From: Oscillospiraceae bacterium
Lineage (GTDB): Bacteria > Bacillota > Clostridia > Oscillospirales > Oscillospiraceae
DNA length: 35,050 bases
Direction of reading: 5' to 3'
Assembly: GCA_020025395.1 (NCBI GenBank)
Contig: JAHHSE010000004.1
Span: 1 to 35,050, forward strand
In this document: positions 24,788 to 33,202 of the stretch, in pieces
Numbering within the stretch: position 1 is the first letter of the stretch
Layout of the letters: each line of letters begins with the position of its first letter
Notes under the pieces: model-generated
Told to the model about the DNA's origin: nothing
Database searches by the model: none
The model's input: the letters and a program-made list of their open reading frames with translations, nothing else
Made by a program: the position numbers and the translations under genes

Positions 24788-25983
24788 ATATCCTCATGTC
24801 CGGTCTGGACCACAGTCAGGCCCCTATCTCTCTCAGAGAGCATCTCTCCTTCACCCGGACCCAGACCATGGAGATGGTTCGGAAAATCCGGGCCTGCCCC
24901 CGGATTTCAGGCTGTGTCCTGATCTCCACCTGCAACCGTACCGAGCTTTATGTCTCTGCCTCCCAGCCGGTAAACCCCGGTCAGCTTCTCTGTCAGGCGG
25001 CTCAGGCAGAATACGCGCCCTATCAAACCGCCTTCGTGACCCGCACAGGGGATGAGGCGGTCTGTCATCTGATGGAGGTGGCCGCCGGTCTCCGCTCCCG
25101 AATCTGGGGGGAGGATCAGATCATCTCCCAGGTCAAGGAGGCCATCTCCCTCTCCAGGGAGGCGGGAGCCTCCAGCTCTGTTTTAGAGACTCTCTTCCGC
25201 TCCGCCATCGCCGCCGGAAAGGAGGTCCGCACACAGGTCCGGCTCACCGCCGTTCCCACCTCCGCCGCCAGCATGGCGGTCCGACTTCTCTGTCAGCAGC
25301 TGGGTCCTCTCACCGGAAAGCGGGCCATGGTCATCGGCAACGGGGAGATGGGACGGCTGGCCGCCTCCCTGCTCCGGCAGGCCGGCTGCCAGGTCTCCAT
25401 TACCCTGCGCACCTATCGCCACGGGGAGACCATCGTTCCGCCAGGCTGCGGGGTCATTCCCTATGAGGACCGCTTTGCCCATATGGACGGGCTGGATCTT
25501 CTCCTCTCCGCCACCACCAGCCCTCACTATACCATTGCCGTCCACCAGCTCACCGCCCTCCAGTCTCCCCCTTCCGTTCTGGTGGATCTGTCCATCCCCA
25601 GAGACATCCAGCCGGAGGTCGGCGCGCTTCCGGGCATCCGCCTGTTTAATGTGGACGACCTGGGGGATGGGGTGGCGGACCATGCGGTCCCCGCCCAGGT
25701 GGAGGCAATCCTCTCCGCCCATCTGGAGGATTTTCACCGCTGGCTCAACTATAAATCCTGCCTCACCTCTATGGACAGCCTGAAACAGGCCATTGTGGAC
25801 CGGCTCCTCACCGTCCGGGAGCTGGAGGAGGATCTGGACAGCTCCGAACTCATCGAGCTCTCTGTGGGCAAGACCGTGGATCTGCTCATGGGGGGGCTGG
25901 CGGAACGGGTCACGGCAGACAGCCTTACCCGATGTGAAAGCAAGATCCGGGCCCATACCACTGGCCGTCCCGTGGTCTCATAA
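24784..25983 (+). CDS. hemA: Glutamyl-tRNA reductase
   Basis: 399 residues; reduces glutamyl-tRNA to glutamate-1-semialdehyde with NADPH, the first tetrapyrrole step. Catalytic Cys50 lies in STCNRTE, followed by GEDQIISQVK and the NADPH-domain segment GKRAMVIGNGEMG. The C-terminal helical dimerisation domain is present. GTG is the start codon, sharing GTGA with the end of cbiL; AAGGAG is 11 nt upstream. Confidence 0.96.
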   Translation: MNILMSGLDHSQAPISLREHLSFTRTQTMEMVRKIRACPRISGCVLISTCNRTELYVSASQPVNPGQLLCQAAQAEYAPYQTAFVTRTGDEAVCHLMEVAAGLRSRIWGEDQIISQVKEAISLSREAGASSSVLETLFRSAIAAGKEVRTQVRLTAVPTSAASMAVRLLCQQLGPLTGKRAMVIGNGEMGRLAASLLRQAGCQVSITLRTYRHGETIVPPGCGVIPYEDRFAHMDGLDLLLSATTSPHYTIAVHQLTALQSPPSVLVDLSIPRDIQPEVGALPGIRLFNVDDLGDGVADHAVPAQVEAILSAHLEDFHRWLNYKSCLTSMDSLKQAIVDRLLTVRELEEDLDSSELIELSVGKTVDLLMGGLAERVTADSLTRCESKIRAHTTGRPVVS

Positions 25984-25995
25984 AGGAGGTCCCCC

Positions 25996-26445
25996 ATGGA
26001 TTTGGAAGAATATCGCTTCCCCCTTTTTCTGGATCTTCGCGGCCGAAAGGCCGTTGTGGCGGGGGGTGGGACCATCGCCCTGCGCCGAATCCATGTCCTC
26101 CTCCGCTTTGGGGCACGGGTGACCATGATCTCCCCGGAATGTCAAAAGGTGCCCCAGGGGGTGGAGTGGATCTGCCGTCCCTATGCCCGGGGCGACCTCG
26201 CCGGTGCCTTTCTGGCGGTGGCAGCCACCGATAACAGGACGGTCAATCGACAAATCGGACTGGATGCCGCCCAGGAGGGCATTTTCGTCAGCGTGGCGGA
26301 CTGCCGGGAGGAGAGCTCCTTCTTTTTCCCCGCCATCTGTGTGGGGAGCGGTCTGGTCTCCGGCGTGGTCTCCCAGGGGGCGGACCACCATAAAACCGCC
26401 CGGGCCGCCCGGGCGATTCGTACGCTATTGGAGGAGATGGAATGA
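25996..26445 (+). CDS. Precorrin-2 dehydrogenase-like protein (SirC / CysG N-domain), short form
   Basis: 149 residues with the NAD-binding Rossmann signature VVAGGGTIALRRI near 20-32, AATDN near 76 and SVADCREESSFFFPA, the region that oxidises precorrin-2 to sirohydrochlorin in the SirC/Met8/CysG family. Typical members are around 200 residues or more; the C-terminal helical domain seen in Met8p and SirC is largely missing. No ferrochelatase function is implied. AAAGGAGG precedes the ATG, and the stop overlaps hemC by ATGA. Confidence 0.85.
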   Translation: MDLEEYRFPLFLDLRGRKAVVAGGGTIALRRIHVLLRFGARVTMISPECQKVPQGVEWICRPYARGDLAGAFLAVAATDNRTVNRQIGLDAAQEGIFVSVADCREESSFFFPAICVGSGLVSGVVSQGADHHKTARAARAIRTLLEEME

Positions 26446-27320
26446 ATCAAATTCGTGTCGGAAGCCGGGAGAGCCGGCTTGCCGTCATCCAGGCCGAGAT
26501 GGTGATGGATGCCATTCGGGCCTATGACCCGGCCCTCTCTGTGGAGCTTGTCACCATGAAAACCACCGGGGACAGAATTCTGGACCGTACCCTGGACCAG
26601 ATTGGAGGAAAGGGCCTCTTCGTGAAGGAGCTGGACGCCGCCCTCCTGGAGGGGCGGGTGGATCTCACCGTTCACAGCAGCAAAGACCTTCCTATGGAGA
26701 TCGACCCCGCCCTCCCTCTGGTGGCCTTTTCCAAACGGGAGGACCCCCGGGATGTGCTGGTCCTGCCCAAGGGGGTGGAGGATTTGGACCTCTCCAAGCC
26801 CATCGGCTGCTCCTCCCTGCGCCGTCAACTGCAGCTTCGCACCCTCTTCCCTCAGGCGCAGGTCCTCCCTATTCGGGGCAATGTCCTGACCCGGCTGGAA
26901 AAGCTGGACCGGGGGGAGTTTTCCGCCCTTGTCCTGGCGGGAGCGGGCCTGATCCGCCTGGGTCTGGAAGACCGGATCAGCCGATTCTTCTCCACGGAGG
27001 AACTTCTTCCGGCAGCCGGCCAGGCCATTTTGGCGGTCCAGGCCAACGCCCATACGGATGTCTCCTGCCTCTCCCGGTTCTCGGACCCGGACAGCCGGGA
27101 CTGCATTCTGGCGGAGCGGGCCTTTATCCGCACCCTGGACGGAGGCTGCTCCTCCCCCGTGGCGGCCTACGCCACCCTGTCAGGGGACACCTTGACCTTA
27201 AAGGGGATGTATGTCACCCAGCAGCAGAGCCTGTACTTTGAAACCATCTCCGGGGCCAGGACCCAAGGGGACACCCTGGGTATGACCCTGGCACAGGAAA
27301 TGAGGAGGAAATACCATTGA
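26442..27320 (+). CDS. hemC: Porphobilinogen deaminase (hydroxymethylbilane synthase)
   Basis: 292 residues; joins four porphobilinogens into hydroxymethylbilane. RVGSRESRLAVIQAE opens the protein, the HSSKDLP loop is present near 78-84, and the dipyrromethane cofactor Cys236 lies in DGGCSSPVAAYA. The normally conserved stretch LPA.GQG.L reads LLPAAGQAILAVQ, a mild variant. It overlaps its neighbours by 4 bp on both sides. Confidence 0.95.
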   Translation: MNQIRVGSRESRLAVIQAEMVMDAIRAYDPALSVELVTMKTTGDRILDRTLDQIGGKGLFVKELDAALLEGRVDLTVHSSKDLPMEIDPALPLVAFSKREDPRDVLVLPKGVEDLDLSKPIGCSSLRRQLQLRTLFPQAQVLPIRGNVLTRLEKLDRGEFSALVLAGAGLIRLGLEDRISRFFSTEELLPAAGQAILAVQANAHTDVSCLSRFSDPDSRDCILAERAFIRTLDGGCSSPVAAYATLSGDTLTLKGMYVTQQQSLYFETISGARTQGDTLGMTLAQEMRRKYH

Positions 27321-28825
27321 ACATCGGACAAGTGATCTTAGTGGGTGCCGGACCCGGCGACCCCGGCCTTTTGACCCTCAAGGGAAAGCAGGCCATCGAA
27401 TCGGCAGAGGTGGTGGTCTATGACCGTCTGGTAAGCCCGGAGATTCTGGACCTGATCCCGGAGGGCGCGGAGCGGATTAATGTGGGAAAGGCCTCCTCCA
27501 ACCATCCCGTCCCCCAGGAGCAGATCAATCAGATCCTGTTGGACAAGGCCCTCTCCGGAAAGCGGGTCGTCCGTCTCAAGGGAGGGGATCCCCTCCTGTT
27601 CGGGCGGGGCGGGGAGGAGTTGCAGCCTCTCACCCAGCACAAGGTCCCCTTCCAGGAGGTCCCTGGCATCACCTCCGCCATTGCCGTTCCGGCCTATGGA
27701 GGCATTCCGGTCACTCACCGGGACTTCTGCTCCTCCCTGCACATCATCACCGGACATCAGCAGGCGGGCAAACCGCTGGACATCCCCTTCGCTCCTCTGG
27801 TCAAAACCGGCGGAACTCTGGTCTTCCTCATGGGGGTCAGCGCCCTGAACAACATCTGTGAGGGGCTTCTCCAGGCCGGCATGGATCCGGATATGCCCGC
27901 CGCCGTGGTAGAGCGCGGAACCACCCCCGCCCAGCGGCCCATCCTGGCCACCCTTTCCACCCTGCCTCAAACTGCCCGGGAGGAAACGCTCCAAAGCCCC
28001 TCCATCATCATTGTGGGCAAGGTCTGCTCCCTCTCCCCCCGCTTTGACTGGTTTGACAGCCTTCCCCTCAAGGGAAAGCAGATCCTGGTGACGAGACCCA
28101 GGGAGCGGGCCGGAACCCTCTCCAGCCGGCTCCGTGCCCTGGGCGCCGATGTAAAGGAGTTTCCCTGCATCGAAACCGTCCCCTATACCCCCTGCCCGGA
28201 GATGGACCGGGCCGTCTCCCAAATTCACACCTATCAGTGGCTGGTCTTTACCAGTCCTGCCGGGGTCTCCGCCCTGATGCATTTCCTGGAAGAGACCGGA
28301 CGGGATGTCCGGGCTCTGGGTCCCATCCGGCTGGCCGCCATCGGCCCCGGAACCGCCAGGGAGCTGAAAAAGCATGGCCTCAAGGCCGACCTGATCCCCC
28401 CGGTCTATGACGGCGCCCATCTTGGGGAGGCCCTCTGTGAGGCCGGACCCACCGGAAGGCTCCTGATCCTCCGTGCCCAGTGGGGCTCCCCCGCCCTCAC
28501 CCAGGCCCTGGACCGCTGTCAGCTCTCCTATGAGGATATCCGCTGTTATGAGACCCGGTATACCTGCCCCAACCCGGAGGCGGTCCGCACCTTCCTGAAG
28601 GGGGAAAGACCCGTTGTCACCTTTACCAGCGCCTCCACTGTCCGGGGCTTTGTCAAGGCTCTGGGGGAGATGGAGCACTCCCACATTCTGGCTGCCTGCA
28701 TCGGCGCGCAGACAGCGGCCGAAGCAAAGGCCCACGGCTTCTCTGTCATCACTGCCCGAGAGGCCACCATCGACGCCCTGATTCAACGGATTATGGAAGG
28801 AGAAGAATATGGAACTCGTACATAG
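27317..28825 (+). CDS. cobA-hemD: Fused uroporphyrinogen-III C-methyltransferase / uroporphyrinogen-III synthase
   Basis: 502 residues. Residues 1-240 are the SAM-dependent methylase CobA (LVGAGPGDPGLLTLKGKQAI, LKGGDPLLFGRGGEE, VPGITSAIAVPAYGGIPVTHR) that makes precorrin-2. Residues about 250-500 are HemD (GKQILVTRPRERAGTLSSRL, VFTSPAGVSALM, VTFTSASTVRGFV), closing hydroxymethylbilane to uroporphyrinogen III. The fusion, common in clostridia, would pass product directly to methylation. Start codon TTG overlaps the hemC stop (TTGA), with GAGGAGG about 9 nt upstream. Confidence 0.95.
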   Translation: MNIGQVILVGAGPGDPGLLTLKGKQAIESAEVVVYDRLVSPEILDLIPEGAERINVGKASSNHPVPQEQINQILLDKALSGKRVVRLKGGDPLLFGRGGEELQPLTQHKVPFQEVPGITSAIAVPAYGGIPVTHRDFCSSLHIITGHQQAGKPLDIPFAPLVKTGGTLVFLMGVSALNNICEGLLQAGMDPDMPAAVVERGTTPAQRPILATLSTLPQTAREETLQSPSIIIVGKVCSLSPRFDWFDSLPLKGKQILVTRPRERAGTLSSRLRALGADVKEFPCIETVPYTPCPEMDRAVSQIHTYQWLVFTSPAGVSALMHFLEETGRDVRALGPIRLAAIGPGTARELKKHGLKADLIPPVYDGAHLGEALCEAGPTGRLLILRAQWGSPALTQALDRCQLSYEDIRCYETRYTCPNPEAVRTFLKGERPVVTFTSASTVRGFVKALGEMEHSHILAACIGAQTAAEAKAHGFSVITAREATIDALIQRIMEGEEYGTRT

Positions 28826-29792
28826 ACCCCGCCGTCTCCGGGAGGGAGACGCCATCCGACGGATGTGCCGGGAGACCAGACTCTCCGCCGACAGTCTGAT
28901 CTATCCCATCTTCGTCGAGGAGACCCTGTCCGGCAAACGGCCCATCTCCTCCCTCCCCGGACAGTACCAATATGGTCTGGACTGTGTGACGGAGGCGGTG
29001 GAGGAGTGTCTGGCCGCCGATGTCACCAGGTGCATCCTCTTTGGCATCCCCGCCCATAAGGACCCTCTCGGCTCCTCGGCCTGGGACCCTGACGGGGTCA
29101 TCCAGAAAGCCATCCGGGCCATCAAGGCCAAATTCCCCAGCTTCTATGTTGTCACCGATGTATGTATGTGTGAATACACCGACCATGGGCACTGCGGCGC
29201 CCTGTGCGGCCATCATGTGGACAACGACAAGACTCTGGAGCTGCTGGCGAAGACCGCCCTCTCCCACGCCCAGGCAGGGGCTGACATGGTGGCCCCCTCC
29301 GACATGATGGACGGACGGATCGGGGCCATTCGCCGGACCCTGGATGAAAACGGGTTTGCCGACCTGCCCATTATGGCCTATTCCGCCAAATACGCCTCCG
29401 CCTTTTACGGCCCCTTCCGCTGTGCCGCCGATTCCGCCCCCTCCTTCGGGGATCGGAGCGGCTATCAGATGGACCCTCATAACCGGAGAGAGGCCCTTAA
29501 AGAGTGCGCTCTGGATGCGGAGGAGGGGGCCGACATCCTCATGGTCAAGCCCGCCCTCTCCTATCTGGATGTGATCCGGGAATGCTCGGACGCCTTTGAC
29601 CTCCCCATGGCGGCCTACTCGGTCTCCGGGGAGTACGCCATGATAAAGGCCGCCGCCCAGGCCGGTTTTGTGGATGAGCATCGGATCATGTGCGAATCCG
29701 CCCTCTCCGTCTTCCGGGCGGGGGCCAGCATCCTGATCACCTACTACGCAAAAGAACTGGCGGCAGCCATTCGCAAAGGAGAGATCGGATGA
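28809..29792 (+). CDS. hemB: Delta-aminolevulinic acid dehydratase (porphobilinogen synthase)
   Basis: 327 residues; condenses two aminolevulinates to porphobilinogen. Zinc ligands Cys119, Cys121 and Cys129 in DVCMCEYTDHGHC mark the Zn-dependent type. The Schiff-base lysines are Lys194 (AYSAKYASAFYGPFR) and Lys247 (MVKPALSYLD). It overlaps the CobA-HemD frame by 17 bp with GAAGGAGAAG upstream, so it is translationally coupled. Confidence 0.97.
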   Translation: MELVHRPRRLREGDAIRRMCRETRLSADSLIYPIFVEETLSGKRPISSLPGQYQYGLDCVTEAVEECLAADVTRCILFGIPAHKDPLGSSAWDPDGVIQKAIRAIKAKFPSFYVVTDVCMCEYTDHGHCGALCGHHVDNDKTLELLAKTALSHAQAGADMVAPSDMMDGRIGAIRRTLDENGFADLPIMAYSAKYASAFYGPFRCAADSAPSFGDRSGYQMDPHNRREALKECALDAEEGADILMVKPALSYLDVIRECSDAFDLPMAAYSVSGEYAMIKAAAQAGFVDEHRIMCESALSVFRAGASILITYYAKELAAAIRKGEIG

Positions 29793-31105
29793 TGGAGCGT
29801 TCTTTCGCATGGTTTGAGCGGGCCAGGCGGGTCCTTCCCGGCGGGGTCAACAGCCCTGTCCGGGCCTATCGGGCGGTGGGACTCACCCCCCGCTTCATCG
29901 CCAAGGCGGACGGAGCCTATATCTGGGATGCCGATGGCAGAAAATACATCGATTATGTCTGCTCCTGGGGTCCCATGATCCTGGGCCACAACCACCCTGT
30001 GATCCGGGAGGCGGTGGAGCGGGCGGCGGCAGACGGCCTCTCCTTCGGCGCCCCCACCTGGAGAGAGGTGGAGATTGCCGAGCGGATGGTTCGGATGGTC
30101 CCGAACATCGAAATGGTCCGTATGGTCAACTCAGGCACGGAGGCGGTCATGTCCGCCCTTCGTCTGGCGAGAGGGGCCACCGGACGGGAGAAGATCATAA
30201 AATTCGAGGGCTGCTATCATGGTCACAGCGACTGTATGCTGGTCAAGGCCGGCTCCTCCGCCATGGCCGGAGGCTGTCCCAGCTCCGCCGGTGTCCCCTC
30301 CGGCACCGCCAAGGACACCCTCACCGCCCGGTATAATGACCTGGACAGTGTCAGAGAGCTGTTTGAGGAATTCCCCGGTGAGATCGCCTGTGTTATTGTG
30401 GAGCCGGTAGCGGCAAACATGGGGGTTGTGGGGCCTCAGCCCGGATTTTTGGAGGGCCTTCGGACCCTTTGCGACAAGGAGGGAGCCCTCCTCCTCTTTG
30501 ATGAGGTCATTACCGGCTTCCGTCTCGCCAGGGGCGGGGCTCAGGAATACTTTGGGGTCAGGGCCGATCTGGTTGCCTTCGGGAAGATCATCGGCGGCGG
30601 GATGCCTGTGGGCGCCTATTGCGGCAGCCGTGCCCTGATGGAACAGGTGGCTCCCTGCGGCCCGGTGTATCAGGCGGGCACCCTGGCCGGGAACCCGGTG
30701 GCCATGGCGGCAGGACTGGCTCAGCTCCAATATCTGGAGGAGCATCCCGATGTCTATGCCGTCATCTCCGCCCGGGCGGACAAATTGGCCTCCGGAATGC
30801 GTCAAATGGCGGATTCCACAGGCATCGGGGTCCAAATCAACCAGGTGGGCAGTCTGGTCGCCCCCTTCTTTACCCCGGATCGGGTGGACACCTTTGAAGG
30901 GGCCAGCCGAAGCGACTTAACAAAGTATGCCGCCTATTTCAGCGGAATGCTGGAGCGGGGCATCTATCTGGCCCCCGCACAGTTTGAGGCCATGTTCCTC
31001 TCCGCCGCCCATACCGATTCCGATGTGGAGGAAACCCTTTCCGCCGTACAATCCGTCTTTTCCGCTCTGTATCCATCCGAGATTCAGAGCCTCCAAAACC
31101 ACTGA
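29789..31105 (+). CDS. hemL: Glutamate-1-semialdehyde 2,1-aminomutase
   Basis: The ATG at 29789 overlaps the hemB stop (ATGA) and has AAAGGAG 7 nt upstream, giving 438 residues; the frame continues upstream inside hemB and was trimmed. The PLP lysine is Lys266 in AFGKIIGGGMPVGAY, with NSGTEA (115-120) and LLFDEVITGFR conserved. It turns glutamate-1-semialdehyde into aminolevulinate, completing the C5 pathway with hemA. It is the last gene of the operon. No convincing terminator is seen in 31106-31240. Confidence 0.96.
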   Translation: MMERSFAWFERARRVLPGGVNSPVRAYRAVGLTPRFIAKADGAYIWDADGRKYIDYVCSWGPMILGHNHPVIREAVERAAADGLSFGAPTWREVEIAERMVRMVPNIEMVRMVNSGTEAVMSALRLARGATGREKIIKFEGCYHGHSDCMLVKAGSSAMAGGCPSSAGVPSGTAKDTLTARYNDLDSVRELFEEFPGEIACVIVEPVAANMGVVGPQPGFLEGLRTLCDKEGALLLFDEVITGFRLARGGAQEYFGVRADLVAFGKIIGGGMPVGAYCGSRALMEQVAPCGPVYQAGTLAGNPVAMAAGLAQLQYLEEHPDVYAVISARADKLASGMRQMADSTGIGVQINQVGSLVAPFFTPDRVDTFEGASRSDLTKYAAYFSGMLERGIYLAPAQFEAMFLSAAHTDSDVEETLSAVQSVFSALYPSEIQSLQNH

Positions 31106-31240
31106 TTTTCCTCTAACCACCCATAAGAGCATAGTCGCTTGTGTCTGCTCCATTTCCTTTTTATCCGATTTTCGCTCATAGAAAATAAGATGTTTTCATC
31201 GGCATAAATGAAAAAATAAGAAAGATACGGATAAAAATAG

Positions 31241-31269
31241 TTGAATTTTTATTTTCATTATGATATTCT
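31241..31269 (+). promoter_or_regulatory. Promoter of the coiled-coil gene
   Basis: TTGAAT (31241-31246), a 17-bp spacer and TATTCT (31264-31269) in an AT-rich stretch just before AAAAGGAG and the ATG at 31300. Confidence 0.6.
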
Positions 31270-31299
31270 ATGAGAAGTTTAAAAGGAGTGTGATCACAA

Positions 31300-31632
31300 A
31301 TGGCAGAAACCGAAAAAAAGCGTGTACGGCGCACTGCGGAAGAGCGCGTTTTTGCGCTGGATATGAAAAAAGAGGAATTGGAAAAGAGTATCCAATCCAT
31401 TGAGGAAAAAAAGCAGGCAGCCATATCCGTTTTTGATGAAAAGATTGAAAAAATTCAGGGAAAAATCACGGTTCTGGAAAAGCAGAAGGCGGCCATTCTC
31501 TCCCCCAAGGCTCCCCGGAAGCCCAGAAAATCCAAGAAGCAGAAAATTCAAAATCTCATGAAGCAGGCCCAAAAGGCCGGCCTCAAGCCTGAGGAGATTG
31601 CGGAGCGTCTGGGGCTTTCTGTCGAAGAATGA
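31300..31632 (+). CDS. Lysine-rich coiled-coil protein of unknown function
   Basis: 110 residues. Residues about 12-70 are a continuous charged heptad helix (FALDMKKEELEKSIQSIEEK), then a basic Pro/Lys linker (PKAPRKPRKSKKQK) and a C-terminal helical segment (IQNLMKQAQKAGLKPEEIAERLGLS) that looks like a small helix-turn-helix. Similar architecture suggests nucleic-acid contact, but I cannot assign a function. AAAAGGAG precedes the ATG by about 12 nt. Gene and upstream region are clearly AT-richer and use more AAA codons than neighbours, which may reflect horizontal origin. Own promoter and terminator; monocistronic. Confidence 0.75.
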   Translation: MAETEKKRVRRTAEERVFALDMKKEELEKSIQSIEEKKQAAISVFDEKIEKIQGKITVLEKQKAAILSPKAPRKPRKSKKQKIQNLMKQAQKAGLKPEEIAERLGLSVEE

Positions 31633-31653
31633 TCGTCTGTCAAATTTCCGAAA

Positions 31654-31695
31654 AAACAGGCGTCTGCGAATCCTTTCGCAGACGCCTGTTTTTTT
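31654..31695. terminator. Bidirectional terminator between the coiled-coil and ferredoxin-like genes
   Basis: AAACAGGCGTCTGCGAA (31654-31670) pairs with TTCGCAGACGCCTGTTT (31676-31692) around TCCTT, with an A run before and a T run after. Confidence 0.9.
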
Positions 31696-31721
31696 GATTT
31701 TTCCACACAATCAGCGTTTTT

Positions 31722-32426
31722 TTAATCCAGAATCTCGCCCCGAACGGAGATGGTTACCACCTGCCAGGGGAGGAATTTTCCGCTGTCCTGAATGGCCTTT
31801 TTTGCGGCATATTCCAGCCCTCCGCAGCAGGGTACCTCCATCCGCAGGATGGTCACGCTTTGAATGTCATTGGTTTGAATGATCTGGGTGAGCTTCTCGC
31901 TGTAATCCACACCGTCCAGCTTGGGACATCCCACCAGGGTGATCTTTCCCTTCATAAACGCATTGTGGAAATTGGCATAGGCAAAGGCAGTGCAGTCCGC
32001 GGCAATCAGGAGCTTGGCCCCCGCAAAATAAGGGGCGTTCACCGGAACCAGCTTGATTTGACAGGGCCACTGACCCAGCTGTGACTGCATGGGCATCTGA
32101 GGGGCCTGCGACTCTCCCCCTGTTCGGTGGAACTGGTGCATCTGATGTCCGGGACATCCTCCATGGGGCGTGGCACTCTCCCCCTTCCTCTTCTCCATAT
32201 GCTCCTTAACCGCCTTTTCATCATAGTCTGCCGCCTCACGCTCCACAAAGGTGATGGCGTTTGTGGGACAGGCGGGGAGACAGTCCCCCAGCCCATCGCA
32301 ATAGTCATCCCGCAGCAGCTTTGCCTTTCCCCCCGCCATTCCAATGGCACCCTCATGACAGGCTTGGGCACAGGCCCCGCAGCCATTGCATTTTTCCTCA
32401 TCAATCTGAATGATTCTCCGAATCAT
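31722..32426 (-). CDS. Ferredoxin-like 4Fe-4S protein of the Hcp module
   Basis: 234 residues. The first cluster motif is canonical (Cys13, 16, 19, 23: CNGCGACAQAC). The second reads CDGLGDCLPACP with Leu46 where the second Cys would be, so only three ligands remain at that site. A His/Gln/Met-rich linker (about 85-120) precedes a C-terminal domain with VGCPKLDG and VPCCGG cysteine motifs. It probably supplies electrons to, or acts with, hydroxylamine reductase Hcp encoded nearby (inference from neighbourhood and shared promoter palindrome). AAAGGGGAG precedes the ATG. Confidence 0.85.
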   Translation of the reverse strand: MIRRIIQIDEEKCNGCGACAQACHEGAIGMAGGKAKLLRDDYCDGLGDCLPACPTNAITFVEREAADYDEKAVKEHMEKRKGESATPHGGCPGHQMHQFHRTGGESQAPQMPMQSQLGQWPCQIKLVPVNAPYFAGAKLLIAADCTAFAYANFHNAFMKGKITLVGCPKLDGVDYSEKLTQIIQTNDIQSVTILRMEVPCCGGLEYAAKKAIQDSGKFLPWQVVTISVRGEILD

Positions 32427-32461
32427 GAATATCTCCCCTTTCGGTCTTTCTTGTGCCTCTT

Positions 32462-32504
32462 AGTATATCCTGTCCGTCAATTCCTGTCTGTTGTTATAAC
32501 AACA
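32462..32504 (-). promoter_or_regulatory. Ferredoxin-gene promoter with Crp/Fnr-type palindrome at -41.5
   Basis: The 16-bp palindrome TGTTGTTATAACAACA spans 32489-32504. On the minus strand the -10 TATACT is at 32462-32467, putting +1 near 32455 and the palindrome centre exactly at -41.5. The -35 position is poor (CAGACA), as expected for an activator-dependent class II promoter. Confidence 0.8.
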
Positions 32505-32507
32505 TTT

Positions 32508-33173
32508 TTACGCTCCATCCATCAGCAGCTCAAACTGATTTCGATCCAGCTTCAAAAGCCCCTCCTTCTTCATTTTGCTCAGCTCATTGGAGAGGGCGCT
32601 CCGCTCCACATTCAAATAATCCGCCAGCTGCTGGCGGTTGAATGGGATGGCAAACCGATTGCTCCCGCTGCGGACCGCCTGATCGGACAGATAGGAGAGG
32701 AGCCTTCCGCGAATGGTTTTGGAGGAGGTATGGAAGATCTTGCGGGAGAGATTCAGGTTTTTTTGGGCGGTGAGGGCCAGCAGATTGCGAATCAGCTTGC
32801 TGTGATGTCCGCAGCTGTTGGAACAGATCCCCAGTACCCGTCCGATGTCCAGAAACAGGATCTCCGACCCCTCTGCCGCCACCACCTGGACCATCATCGG
32901 CTCCCCCGGTGTGCAGGCATAGGTCTCCCCAAAGCTCTGACCCGGTCCCACACTGTCCAAAACCGTGGTATTCCCCCAGATGTCATCACTTTCGATGATC
33001 ACCCGGCCGGAGAGGATCACCCCCAGCTCCGTCACCGAATCCCCCACCCGGCAGATCCGCTCTCCCTTTTCAAACCGCCTCTGTCTCGCCCCCAGGCAAT
33101 TCAGCATCCCCTCGATCTCCTCCAGGCTGCTCCCTCGGAAGAGCGGGGTCTTTGTCAAAAATTGAATATTCAT
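32508..33173 (-). CDS. Crp/Fnr-family regulator, HcpR-like
   Basis: 221 residues. A cyclic-nucleotide-binding-like beta roll (about 10-120) includes FEKGERICRVGDSVTELGVILSGRV and GQSFGE. A dimerisation helix follows, with SNSCGHHSKLIRNLLAL, then a Crp-type helix-turn-helix near 180-208 (NRQQLADYLNVERSALSNEL). FNR-type four-Cys iron-sulfur ligands are absent, so it is not a classical oxygen-sensing FNR. HcpR proteins of anaerobes sense NO, some through haem, and activate hcp; location between hcp and the ferredoxin gene supports this assignment (inference). A GTTGTTATAACAAC palindrome lies 16 bp before its start codon. Confidence 0.88.
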   Translation of the reverse strand: MNIQFLTKTPLFRGSSLEEIEGMLNCLGARQRRFEKGERICRVGDSVTELGVILSGRVIIESDDIWGNTTVLDSVGPGQSFGETYACTPGEPMMVQVVAAEGSEILFLDIGRVLGICSNSCGHHSKLIRNLLALTAQKNLNLSRKIFHTSSKTIRGRLLSYLSDQAVRSGSNRFAIPFNRQQLADYLNVERSALSNELSKMKKEGLLKLDRNQFELLMDGA

Positions 33174-33188
33174 ATTTCCCCTTTCTCC

Positions 33189-33202
33189 GTTGTTATAACA
33201 AC
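33189..33202. promoter_or_regulatory. Crp/Fnr-type palindrome between regulator and hcp genes
   Basis: GTTGTTATAACAAC is a perfect 14-bp palindrome, identical to the core upstream of the ferredoxin gene. Its centre (33195.5) is at -41.5 for the hcp promoter. For the divergent regulator it covers a possible -10 (TATAAC), suggesting autorepression. Confidence 0.8.

Noticed and set aside
31194..31215. Terminator after hemL
   Set aside because: TTTTCAT/ATGAAAA could pair, but the stem is short, AT-only at its base and has no T run after it.
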